Shown here: one piece after another, positions 6,313-13,233 of the stretch
Layout of the letters: the number at the start of each line of letters is the position of its first letter
Position numbering within the stretch: position 1 is the stretch's first letter
Source of the DNA: JANNWF01 sp052390415
GTDB taxonomy: Bacteria; Pseudomonadota; Gammaproteobacteria; Xanthomonadales; Xanthomonadaceae
Reading direction: 5' to 3'
DNA: 13,233 bases
Assembly (NCBI GenBank): GCA_052390415.1
Contig: JBQTGY010000082.1
Span: forward strand, 1-13,233
Made by a program: the position numbers and the translations under genes
Notes under the pieces: model-generated
Told to the model about the DNA's origin: nothing
Database searches by the model: none
Seen by the model: the letters and a program-made list of their open reading frames with translations, nothing else

Positions 6313-6963
6313 ATGAGCAAGTTCAAGATGACGCGGCGGGCTTCCATCCAGGCCGCGCTTGGCGCCTTGGCGCTCAGCACAGCCAGCACTTGGGCTGCGG
6401 CAGCAACGCCGAAGCAAACCGAAGGTCCGTTCTTTCCGAAACAGGATCAAGCCGACAAAGATCTCGACATGACCATGATCGAAGGCCACACCGAGCACGC
6501 GCTGGGGGAGGTTGTCGACGTTCGAGGACAGGTGGTTGACGAGTCAGGCGTGCCCGTCGCCAATGCGTTGGTCGACGTGTGGCAAGCCAATCATCACGGT
6601 CGCTACGCGCACGAAGGCGATCCCAATCCGGCTCCGCTCGACCCGCACTTTCAAGGCTGGTCTCAATTTCGCACTGACGCGGACGGGCGTTACCACTTTC
6701 GCACTATCAAACCCGGCGCGTATCCCGTCGCCGAAGACTGGTCGCGACCGCCGCACATCCATTTCAAAGTAGCGCTACGTGGTTACCACGAGCTAACCAC
6801 GCAAATGTATTTTGGCGGCCACAAGCTCAATGATGTGGACCGCTTGTTGTTGGCAGTGCCCGAGGCGGAGCGGGAGAGTTTGGTGGTTGCTTTCAGGAGC
6901 GACCCCGGCGAGAAGGATGGCGTGCCGAAAGGGGAATTCAAATTGGTGTTGCGCAAGGTGTAA
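6313..6963 (+). CDS. Tat-exported intradiol ring-cleavage dioxygenase (protocatechuate 3,4-dioxygenase beta-like)
   Basis: The product is 216 residues from the ATG at 6313. A longer frame from 6217 is rejected because the signal peptide begins at 6313 and GGGAG precedes it. Residues 1-31 form a twin-arginine signal: TRRASIQAAL, a hydrophobic stretch GALALSTAS, then WAAAA. The mature part matches the beta subunit fold of non-heme Fe(III) intradiol dioxygenases, which cleave catechols between the two hydroxyls. All four iron ligands are present: Tyr98 in GRYAHEGD, Tyr137 in PGAYPV, and His148 and His150 in RPPHIHFKV. DVWQANHHGRY and TQMYFGG are also family-typical. No PcaG-like alpha subunit and no other beta-ketoadipate genes are nearby, so the protein is probably homomeric and its substrate is unknown. 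The Tat signal indicates a folded, metal-loaded protein sent to the periplasm or beyond, unlike cytoplasmic PcaGH. Confidence 0.9.
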   Translation: MSKFKMTRRASIQAALGALALSTASTWAAAATPKQTEGPFFPKQDQADKDLDMTMIEGHTEHALGEVVDVRGQVVDESGVPVANALVDVWQANHHGRYAHEGDPNPAPLDPHFQGWSQFRTDADGRYHFRTIKPGAYPVAEDWSRPPHIHFKVALRGYHELTTQMYFGGHKLNDVDRLLLAVPEAERESLVVAFRSDPGEKDGVPKGEFKLVLRKV

Positions 6964-7185
6964 GAGAAGGGCGCATTGGGCACGGCGCGTTGCTACAAGC
7001 CCGGCCGCGAAACCGTGGTGACGATTGAAATTGTTGGCAGCAAGAGCAGCGCGGCGCAATGCGCTTTGGTTGTCGCGCCTTGCCGAGCTGAGCAAGGGAG
7101 AAAGCGGCCCGACGGCTTCTTGCTTGCTCTTTTGCGAGCATCCGAATCGCGACCAAGGCCACCAACGCCCCGTCCCACTGCCCGC
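6964..7185. other. Intergenic stretch with no supported gene
   Basis: No credible gene was found in these 222 bp. All frames give short, Arg/Ala/Ser-rich translations without recognisable motifs. Two weak inverted repeats occur: CTTGC..GCAAG (7079-7096) and TGCTC..GAGCA (7125-7140), neither with a T-run. This is the convergent gap between the dioxygenase gene and the lipoprotein gene (counting the in-frame 3' extension of the latter). Confidence 0.45.
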
Positions 7186-7341
7186 TCAGTTCGTCAACCC
7201 GCGCAGCTCATCGTCGGTCTTTTTTTCAACGGAATGCACGTCGACTGAAACTTGTTCGGGGCCGAGGGGATCTCGCCCTGGGCTGTCGACAGTGTCGCGA
7301 TAGACCCGCGTGCGCAGAGTCAGAGTGGATTGGCGAAGATC
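7186..7341 (-). pseudogene. In-frame 51-codon continuation after the lipoprotein stop codon
   Basis: After the TAA at 7342-7344 the same frame stays open for 51 codons, to a TGA at 7186-7188. Its translation looks protein-like and not random: TLTLRTRVYRDTV, then DPLGPEQVSVDVHSVEKK and a final DELRGLTN, with about 60% G/C at third positions by my count. No start codon or Shine-Dalgarno of its own is evident. The likeliest reading is that the ancestral lipoprotein ended here and a nonsense change (for example CAA to TAA) cut it. Stop-codon readthrough or a sequencing error would look the same. Chance openness in GC-rich DNA is not excluded. An A7 run lies within the GAA AAA AAG codons (complement of 7220-7226). 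Confidence 0.4.
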
Positions 7342-7926
7342 TTAGCTCGGCCAGTCGATCTGCCCGGCGACGACCAGATAGTTGAACGACACTGACGTGC
7401 CGCTGTGCCACTCAAAGTTCGCCGGGTTGGCCATGCGGAGGTTTTCAGGCGCGCCTGCCAAAGTGAGTGGCATGTAGTTGATTGCAGAGCCTGCGAGCAA
7501 GGCGATCAAGTCGTCACCATCTGGCTCGTCGATTCCCTCATACGTGTTCCAGGTGACCAGATCACGCTGATAGCGCCAACCGCTGCCGTCGTACACCCAC
7601 AGGCTGAGCCCCCCGACTTCCAGCACAGCGTCAGGAAAACCATCGAGATTGGCAGGGCGCTTGATGACGTAACCGCGTTGGTAGTACCAAGTCAGATCGC
7701 GACCCGACCATACGACCTCACCATTGCCGGCATCTGAGAGTTCGACTGAAATCGCGCCTTGGATTCTACGCTGCATTTCGGTGAGCACCTCCTCATCGCT
7801 GGGAATTCCCGCGGTAGTTGGTGCGGCCGGGGCTTTTGGGTCTCCGGCATCCTGTACATCAACCGAGCTGCCACAGCCGGCGAGCGCCAAAGCAAAGATT
7901 CCCAGTAATCCAAGATTCCTGATCAT
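7342..7926 (-). CDS. Predicted lipoprotein of unknown function
   Basis: The product is 194 residues from the ATG at 7924-7926, which has AAGGAAG about 6 nt upstream. A frame extending to 7971 is rejected because the added residues precede the signal peptide and have no Shine-Dalgarno. Residues 1-18 form a lipoprotein signal, MIRNLGLLGIFALALAGC, with lipobox LAGC and lipidated Cys18. A Pro/Ala-rich linker follows (about 29-42). The body is rich in Trp, Tyr and Asp, with alternating beta-like strands (WSGRDLTWYYQRGYVIK, LEVGGLSLWVYDGSGWRY) and an acidic YEGIDEPDGDD segment. No family is recognised. It is probably anchored in the outer membrane on its periplasmic face, as no Asp at +2 is seen (the residue after Cys is Gly). 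It lies 179 nt downstream of the multiheme cytochrome gene on the same strand, so a link to that system is possible but not shown. The frame continues past its TAA. Confidence 0.75.
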   Translation of the reverse strand: MIRNLGLLGIFALALAGCGSSVDVQDAGDPKAPAAPTTAGIPSDEEVLTEMQRRIQGAISVELSDAGNGEVVWSGRDLTWYYQRGYVIKRPANLDGFPDAVLEVGGLSLWVYDGSGWRYQRDLVTWNTYEGIDEPDGDDLIALLAGSAINYMPLTLAGAPENLRMANPANFEWHSGTSVSFNYLVVAGQIDWPS

Positions 7927-7998
7927 TGGAGGCTTCCTTGATTCGAATCCAACGCCGCGGTGCGAGCCCAACTTTCAAAACCAAAATTGGTTGCATCC

Positions 7999-8015
7999 AG
8001 CCGCTACTCGCGGCT
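7999..8015. other. Small hairpin in the cytochrome-lipoprotein gap
   Basis: AGCCGC (7999-8004) and GCGGCT (8010-8015) form a 6-bp perfect stem with the loop TACTC. There is no T-run. Its role is unknown; it lies 73 nt upstream of the lipoprotein start. Confidence 0.3.
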
Positions 8016-8045
8016 GAGTCGCCCTTGTTATCGCCGTCCAATCAC

Positions 8046-8065
8046 GCCCGACCATGTGGTCGGGC
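8046..8065. terminator. Strong hairpin downstream of the multiheme cytochrome gene
   Basis: GCCCGACCA (8046-8054) pairs perfectly with TGGTCGGGC (8057-8065). It begins 40 nt past the cytochrome stop codon on the minus strand. No T-run follows on either strand, so it is better read as an mRNA 3'-end stabiliser or Rho-dependent stop than as a classic intrinsic terminator. It separates the cytochrome gene from the lipoprotein gene, which argues weakly against full co-transcription. Confidence 0.45.
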
Positions 8066-8105
8066 TCTGAATGAGGTTACCCAGCGTCACCAGTGACTAA
8101 CTGAC

Positions 8106-11100
8106 TCAGTGATGATCGCCACCCTTCTTGCTCTTGATAGCGCCGTCCGTCGTGGTGGGCGACGTGGGATCGTGATGCTCACCGAGTACGTCGTGATTCT
8201 CGGGTTGCTGGCCCCAGACGCGACTGGCCTTGAACGGCAGCCGCTTCGACTTGATGCCGTTCGATCCCTCAACCGCGTCGTTGACGAACCACGGCTTGCC
8301 TTCGTCATCCAGGTACAACGTACGAGCCTCCGCCGCGTTGAACGGCCGGGAACCAATGCGTCCCAGGATCGCGACCTGATGCCCGCTCTCGTCGGCGGCG
8401 CGGTCACGCTCCAAACCACGCGTCACCGACAGTGCCGGCTTCTTGGTGGGATAGCTCGCAACCAATTGCGGCTTGGGTTCGGCGGCGTAACCATAGAAGT
8501 TGGGTTGCGTATCGGGTGCGGTCAGTTGCACCACTTTCAAACCACCTGATCCATCGGCGACGTAAAGAAACGGCGAGGCATTGGTCGAAGCCACCGCGAC
8601 ATCCTGAGCGTCAACGATCCCGCCGCCGGCGTTGAACATCTGGTACAGCGCCGGTTGTTCGGGGCGAGTGACATCAATGATCGCCACGCCATCCTTGCCA
8701 TTGGCCACATAGGCATACACGCGGGCAATGTGCAGTTTTTGCGCGTTGGCCAGGGTTACCAGTGCGCCAGTCACGATGCGCGGGTGATCGGGCACAGAGA
8801 TATCAACCGTTTGCAGACCGCGCGCCGTAGTGACAAACAGGTAGCGGAACTGCACCTGTGCCGCGCGTGCGTCAGCCAGATCAATGGTGGTGACGTAACG
8901 TGGCTTGAGCGGCTCATTCATGTCCAGCACCACGACACCACGCGGTGTGGAGGCATAGATCCATGTGCCTGCGACGGTCAGGTGGCGGACACCCGTCAAC
9001 ACACCGCCCTCATTCCATGTGACTGCACGCTCCAGGAAATTGTTGCGCGGCTCGGAATCGACCAAGGTGTTGACGTCGGTGAGGATCAAACCTTCTTCTG
9101 CATCGCTGATGTAGGCATAGTTGTAGATCGGGTGGAACGGCTGCTCCAGATTGATGTTGCGCATCAAGTCACCCTGATTGCGCTCGGGCGCGATCGGCTG
9201 ATTGGTCGGCAGCGCTACGCAGGTCGCGTTGGCGCTCTTGATGTGGGTGTCGTGGCCGAGTTTCGAGAACGGCGAGGTGACAAAGCGCATCGAGAAACCT
9301 TTGTTCGTCGCACTCGAAATGTCGTAAACCCGCGTGCCTTTGCTGCCCTCGGAGACGTAAAGGTACTCACCACGATGCTGGATGCATGCGGCGTCACCGG
9401 CCCGATGGTTGAAGCCTTCCGGCAACACCCGACCTAGCTCCTCGTGCTTGGCATAACGAGCTGGGTATGCGTATTTGTGCAGATAGGAACCCACGACCGC
9501 CTGTGGTTCGTCCCATTCGGTTACCGGAATCGCGGTGATCTCACCTTGACCCCCGACCCAGGTGACAAAACCCATGAAGTCGACGAACTTGGTGCCCTGC
9601 AGCATGAGCTGCGCCATGATCGCGTTGTTGTCGTTTTGATCGGACAAATGGCAATCCGTGCACTGCTTGGTTTCGGTGCGCCGCTCGGTGTGCGGATAAT
9701 GCGGTGCGAATGCCTGCGAGCTGAAGCCCGCCGCTGAGATTGGCGGCTGTTGGATATAGATGCGTTCACGACTGGAATTGGTCGATGACAGTACCAGCGC
9801 AGAGGTCGAGCGCACTGGTGCGATCTTGTAGTCCTTCACCTCGCCGTGCCTGCCCAACTGGAAGATGTCGTCGCGCGCTACCTGCGGATTGTAGGTCGCG
9901 TAATTGCGCGTTTCACCACCTTCGTAATGGTTGCGCTCGGTCTTGAAGTTAGCCTGGATGGGCAGGTGGCAACCGCCGCAACTGGTAGTCCACGACGTGT
10001 GGCAGGTGTAGCACAGCATCGTGTCTTCACCGTGCGCGCGATCCTCTTTCGCCACTTGGGCGCCGAACTCCAAGGTCGAGGTGTTGCGCGACATTGAGTG
10101 CGCCCGGTCTGCCTTGGCACTGTAAGACGGCGAACCTTTGGCGGACGTGTCTTTGACCAGACTCATTTCCCACTCAAGACCCGGCACCACGGCGGAGCGT
10201 TGGACAAGCTTGTCCGGCGCAACCCATTCGAACCGGCGCTTGCCGTCGGAATTGCGGATCAACTCGAGATTGCGGCCGGCCTGCGAAGCCATCGGGCCTG
10301 ATGTGCGCAGGGTGGGGTAGGCGTCCACGGTACCGTGGCAGTCCTGACACATGATTTCGACACCCGCGGCGACTTCACCGACGATATGGCCGTTTGAATG
10401 CCCGTCTTGCTGGAAGTGGCAATCGACGCACTGCATGCCGAGGTCGACGTGAATCGAGGACATGTGCACGGCTTTCTGGAATTTCTCGGGATCGTTGTTT
10501 GCAACGACATTGCCCTCTTCGTCCAGCATGTTGCCTTTGCGATCACGCTTGAGTACCGCGCGGAAGTTCCAACCGTGCCCGTGGTAGTCCGCAAACTGAG
10601 TGGCGTCGAGTTTGCTGTTGTTCTCGGCAACTTTTTGCAGGAACGCAGGGTCTGCCCAGTTACCGCGGATTGCTGCCTCTTCGGGATTGCGCTCGTTGAT
10701 CGCGCGGATTTGCGAATCCGTGGGTGTGCGCTCTTCTGCCGGAAACATCGACGGCGCGTCAGGTTCGTAATCCCACATGGTGTAACCGAGCATGCTGTTG
10801 ATGAACATGTTCGGCTGATGCATATGACAAACCATGCATTGGCTGCTCGGGATCTGGCGTGTGAACTCGTGTTTGAGTGGATGTCCGGGCTCGGCGCGTG
10901 GAATCGTCTTGTCAGCCTGCTGGGTAAATCCCTCATTGCCGTACTTGGCATAGATCGAGGAGTGCCGCGGGTCGCGATCATTCGCATAGATCACGTGACA
11001 CGCTGTGCAACCTGAAGCGCGGAAGTCGCCCGGGTTGTCATTGGTGCCGCTGAACCACAGGTGTGGATCGTTGAGTCGTGACTTGTGAATGTTCAAGACC

Positions 11101-12089
11101 GGGATGGCGACTCGCGATCCGGTGCCTGGGCCACGATTGGACTGTTTGATGTCCGGTCGACCGGGCTCTTCCAGGCGTTGAATCTGACCCAGCGAATTGG
11201 GCAGACCGGTTTCCGGGAAGGTAGTGTTGATATTGCGACCGCCGCGTTCAAATACTCGGAAGTTGTCGGCCGGCGGAATGACTTCCCACGCGGGCAATGG
11301 ATAAATGGCCGGCATGATGTTGCGCTTGGCCATTTCCGGGGTGACTTCTACCGGATTTTTGAGCACACCCCACTCGCTGTCGCGCGTGTAGTACTCGCCA
11401 AGGATGTAGCGTTTGTACGGCAGGATTCCGTTGTTGTAGGACGCACCACCCCATAGCATGGCGCTGGTGGCCATCAAGCTGGTCTTGGTGGCGTCGACAA
11501 TTGACTGATGACAGGCGCCGCAGGCTTCGTCCGCAATCCTCAAATCACCAGGATTGATGAAACGGATGAACTCGGGCGATTCCTTGTTCATCATCGCCCG
11601 GTTGCCTTCCGGGTTGCGGCTGGCGGGGTAGGCCCAGTTGTCTGGGTAACGCGGCAACACATGCGCTTGCTCCATCGCGCCCATGTAGTCGGCGCTATAA
11701 GGCACATCGACATGCCGCGCGTGACCGCCGTGATATTCGGTCGCTTCCAATGGGTTTATCGGACCCAGCGCTTCGCGCTCGTAGTGCTTGCCCGGGCTGG
11801 GAGATACCACCTTGGCATTGCCACCGTGGCAATCGGTACACCCCAGCACAACGGCTGGATTGCGGTGCATCGATTTGGCGTCTGAATCCGTGTGGCAACT
11901 GATGCAGCCCGCACTCTTGGCATCTGCTTCAGCCAAGGTCTGGTGCCGCGGCGCGGACGCGTGAGTGACATAGTCGCGTTCGACCGGCTTGGCTTCTGCC
12001 GCGCCAACATTGGTCGGCGCCCAAACCATAATCAGAGCGACTAAAGCCGCAATGGATGCGACGGACAGGTTCATTGCAGGTCGTTTCAT
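8106..12089 (-). CDS. Secreted decaheme c-type cytochrome fused to an LVIVD-type beta-propeller
   Basis: The product is 1327 residues. Residues 1-30 form a Sec signal (MKRPAMN, a hydrophobic core, then NVGA before AEA); no lipobox is seen. Ten CXXCH heme-attachment motifs begin at Cys62, 84, 190, 361, 418, 554, 581, 693, 704 and 810; none is irregular. Residues about 900-1190 lack heme motifs and repeat a strand pattern: GEYLYVSEGSKGTRVYDIS, NYAYISDAEEGLILTDV, TWIYASTPRGVVVLDM, RYLFVTTARGLQTVDIS, VYAYVANGKDGVAIIDV, PFLYVADGSGGLKVV. This matches LVIVD-type propeller blades. Only Cys902 and Cys957 are outside heme motifs and could form a disulfide. The tail is His-rich (GEHHD, GGDHH). Ten hemes in about 750 residues is far sparser than MtrA. 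The gene follows an outer-membrane barrel gene by 22 nt, suggesting a porin-cytochrome complex moving electrons across the outer membrane. The partner and acceptor are unknown, and an enzymatic role is also possible. No strong Shine-Dalgarno is seen; Met6 is an alternative start. Confidence 0.92.
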   Translation of the reverse strand: MKRPAMNLSVASIAALVALIMVWAPTNVGAAEAKPVERDYVTHASAPRHQTLAEADAKSAGCISCHTDSDAKSMHRNPAVVLGCTDCHGGNAKVVSPSPGKHYEREALGPINPLEATEYHGGHARHVDVPYSADYMGAMEQAHVLPRYPDNWAYPASRNPEGNRAMMNKESPEFIRFINPGDLRIADEACGACHQSIVDATKTSLMATSAMLWGGASYNNGILPYKRYILGEYYTRDSEWGVLKNPVEVTPEMAKRNIMPAIYPLPAWEVIPPADNFRVFERGGRNINTTFPETGLPNSLGQIQRLEEPGRPDIKQSNRGPGTGSRVAIPVLNIHKSRLNDPHLWFSGTNDNPGDFRASGCTACHVIYANDRDPRHSSIYAKYGNEGFTQQADKTIPRAEPGHPLKHEFTRQIPSSQCMVCHMHQPNMFINSMLGYTMWDYEPDAPSMFPAEERTPTDSQIRAINERNPEEAAIRGNWADPAFLQKVAENNSKLDATQFADYHGHGWNFRAVLKRDRKGNMLDEEGNVVANNDPEKFQKAVHMSSIHVDLGMQCVDCHFQQDGHSNGHIVGEVAAGVEIMCQDCHGTVDAYPTLRTSGPMASQAGRNLELIRNSDGKRRFEWVAPDKLVQRSAVVPGLEWEMSLVKDTSAKGSPSYSAKADRAHSMSRNTSTLEFGAQVAKEDRAHGEDTMLCYTCHTSWTTSCGGCHLPIQANFKTERNHYEGGETRNYATYNPQVARDDIFQLGRHGEVKDYKIAPVRSTSALVLSSTNSSRERIYIQQPPISAAGFSSQAFAPHYPHTERRTETKQCTDCHLSDQNDNNAIMAQLMLQGTKFVDFMGFVTWVGGQGEITAIPVTEWDEPQAVVGSYLHKYAYPARYAKHEELGRVLPEGFNHRAGDAACIQHRGEYLYVSEGSKGTRVYDISSATNKGFSMRFVTSPFSKLGHDTHIKSANATCVALPTNQPIAPERNQGDLMRNINLEQPFHPIYNYAYISDAEEGLILTDVNTLVDSEPRNNFLERAVTWNEGGVLTGVRHLTVAGTWIYASTPRGVVVLDMNEPLKPRYVTTIDLADARAAQVQFRYLFVTTARGLQTVDISVPDHPRIVTGALVTLANAQKLHIARVYAYVANGKDGVAIIDVTRPEQPALYQMFNAGGGIVDAQDVAVASTNASPFLYVADGSGGLKVVQLTAPDTQPNFYGYAAEPKPQLVASYPTKKPALSVTRGLERDRAADESGHQVAILGRIGSRPFNAAEARTLYLDDEGKPWFVNDAVEGSNGIKSKRLPFKASRVWGQQPENHDVLGEHHDPTSPTTTDGAIKSKKGGDHH

Positions 12090-12111
12090 GGCAGGTCTTT
12101 GTTTTTCAGAC

Positions 12112-13233
12112 TCAGAAAGTCAGGACGATGTTGCCGAGCACGCTGTAATACGTGTCGTCACTGCCGTACAGCCGCTCGAGGCCTGAGCCTGGAAACAGCC
12201 CCGCCGCAGACAAGCGGAAAATTGCGTTCTGCGTTTGGTAGGGCCGCCAGATCCAGGAGAACGACAAGTCGGTGCCGATGTTGCGATCGATCGGGGCTTC
12301 GTTGCGGGCAAGTTCGACCGAGGCGGTCTCATCAAACCAAAGTTCGTTCAGGTTGACCGAGACGCGAGATTCCGGCGTCAGGTCGAAGTCAGCACCAAAG
12401 CCAATCAGGCGCAGGCCAGGACCATCAAAGTTGCTTTGTCCCAATTCCTTGGACGAACGCAACGAGGGAATCATCGAGTTGCGACCCGTCAGCGCCACGC
12501 CACCACCGCCAATCAACGGGATGTTCTGGCGAGTCCAGTAGTTGGTGTCGGAACCCGCGAAAATGGGGTTCTCGAAGATGGCATCGAAGCCGTTCGAATC
12601 GTCATCAAATGGCTCGTCATCACCAGAGGCATAAGCCACCGAAAGGCGAGTTCGGATCCAGTCGAAGTCCAGACCGGCCTCAGCCGCAAAAAATCCAGCT
12701 TCGATTCGATTGTTGCGACCCGTGAAGGTCGCGGTGGTATCACCGACTGCGAAGTAGCCCGAGGCGGTCAGGTTGATGCGGCCAATGTGACCATCGCCGT
12801 TGTAGCCTATGTAGGTGACGTCGTATTCGCGGGGCTGCTCGGTGCCGATGGACGACGGTCGAGCCAGGAAACCGTTTTCGTCGAAGAAAAAGTCGGTGTC
12901 GCGATTGCGGTTGTGGACAATCGTCGCCTGCGACGTGAATCCGCGAACTGGCCAGTCCTGGCGATACACATTGGCAAGCAGGATGTCGTCATCGCGGAAG
13001 CCTTCGCCGACGTCGTTCAGGCCCGAATTGGTGTCTTTTTCAAGCCGACGAAAGTAGGCGAAGTTGTACTGCCAGAAATTGTTTTCGCGATTGCCGAACA
13101 GGCGCACGCCGAACGGGCTGTCGTTGAACAGGAAGCCGCGAAAATCCGCCGTGAAGGGCTGGATGCCGACGCGAATGCTGTCGAAATCATAACGGGTGCC
13201 CACGTTGCGCAAATGCATATCCGCAAACGCCGC
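12112..13233 (-). CDS. Outer-membrane beta-barrel (porin-like), 5'-truncated by window edge
   Basis: 373 residues are visible. The frame is open to the right edge (AAFAD precedes the first Met), so the start and signal peptide are outside the window and the Met at 13218 is not taken as the start. The sequence alternates polar and hydrophobic residues in amphipathic strands, for example RINLTASGYFAVG, TRLSVAYASGDD and NAIFRLSAAGLFPG. Asp/Asn/Gly-rich loops separate them, and it ends in NIVLTF with the terminal Phe typical of BAM substrates. The pattern fits a porin, but MtrB or another named conduit barrel is not recognised, and any N-terminal CXXC motif would be out of view. The stop is 22 nt before the cytochrome ATG on the same strand, so the two are almost surely co-transcribed. 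The likely job is to host or display the cytochrome in the outer membrane. Confidence 0.8.
   Translation of the reverse strand, partial: AAFADMHLRNVGTRYDFDSIRVGIQPFTADFRGFLFNDSPFGVRLFGNRENNFWQYNFAYFRRLEKDTNSGLNDVGEGFRDDDILLANVYRQDWPVRGFTSQATIVHNRNRDTDFFFDENGFLARPSSIGTEQPREYDVTYIGYNGDGHIGRINLTASGYFAVGDTTATFTGRNNRIEAGFFAAEAGLDFDWIRTRLSVAYASGDDEPFDDDSNGFDAIFENPIFAGSDTNYWTRQNIPLIGGGGVALTGRNSMIPSLRSSKELGQSNFDGPGLRLIGFGADFDLTPESRVSVNLNELWFDETASVELARNEAPIDRNIGTDLSFSWIWRPYQTQNAIFRLSAAGLFPGSGLERLYGSDDTYYSVLGNIVLTF

Noticed and set aside
7220..7226. T7 run as an intrinsic terminator for the dioxygenase gene
   Set aside because: No adequate stem precedes it and it is over 250 nt past the stop codon. 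It is better explained as the complement of Glu-Lys-Lys codons in the lipoprotein extension.
9373..9384. CIQH at residue 902 as an eleventh heme site
   Set aside because: It lacks the second cysteine needed for CXXCH; it was counted only as a possible disulfide cysteine or decayed site.
8655..9437. A 260-codon plus-strand open frame opposite the cytochrome's propeller region
   Set aside because: It is antisense to a well-supported gene, has no start signal, and its composition is explained by GC-rich complementary codons. The same applies to 10398-11015 and 4737-5387.
1..13233. CRISPR array, tRNA, rRNA, insertion sequence or phage genes
   Set aside because: No regularly spaced direct repeats with unique spacers, tRNA cloverleaf signals, rRNA segments, transposase or phage genes were seen on either strand.

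Overview
The window is GC-rich with dense gene packing. The gene content (xseA, a Tat-type intradiol dioxygenase, an acetolactate synthase/aldehyde dehydrogenase pair, a Mur-ligase-like gene) and the short palindromic GGCGGG..CCCGCC repeats suggest a gammaproteobacterium near Lysobacterales/Xanthomonadales. That placement is an inference from gene style; no rRNA or other marker settles it.

Layout, left to right. Bases 3-575 (+) hold the C-terminal end of a Mur-ligase/cyanophycin-synthetase-like protein, followed by a weak terminator. A small XRE-type HTH protein with a DUF4177-like tail follows at 728-1147 (+). On the minus strand an acetolactate-synthase-type ThDP enzyme (2820-4460) is followed downstream by an aldehyde dehydrogenase (1252-2694). 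The dehydrogenase gene is bracketed by five REP-like palindromes, one of which abuts its start codon. Between the ThDP enzyme and xseA (4765-6102, -) lies a 304-bp gap with a degenerate GACTGA tract and two 78-bp tandem units. Each unit encodes three hairpins, and one base pair differs in a compensatory way. A divergent gene at 6313-6963 (+) encodes a Tat-exported, PcaH-like intradiol dioxygenase. A 222-bp stretch with no gene follows, and then a minus-strand lipoprotein gene (7342-7926). The reading frame of that gene continues in phase for 51 more codons after its TAA.

The right-hand 5 kb is the most interesting part. A minus-strand unit encodes an outer-membrane beta-barrel (12112 to past the right edge) and, 22 nt after it, a 1327-residue secreted multiheme c-type cytochrome (8106-12089). 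The cytochrome has ten CXXCH motifs in its first 814 residues. After that comes a beta-propeller-like region with LVIVD-type repeats and then a His-rich tail. A barrel gene followed directly by a large exported multiheme cytochrome is the hallmark of porin-cytochrome electron conduits. Here, however, the hemes are thinly spread and fused to a propeller, which does not match the MtrAB, PioAB or OmbB-OmaB-OmcB plan. This is the best candidate in the window for an undescribed system. The electron-transfer role is inferred from architecture and context only.

The first and last genes are cut by the window edges, so their operon context is unknown.
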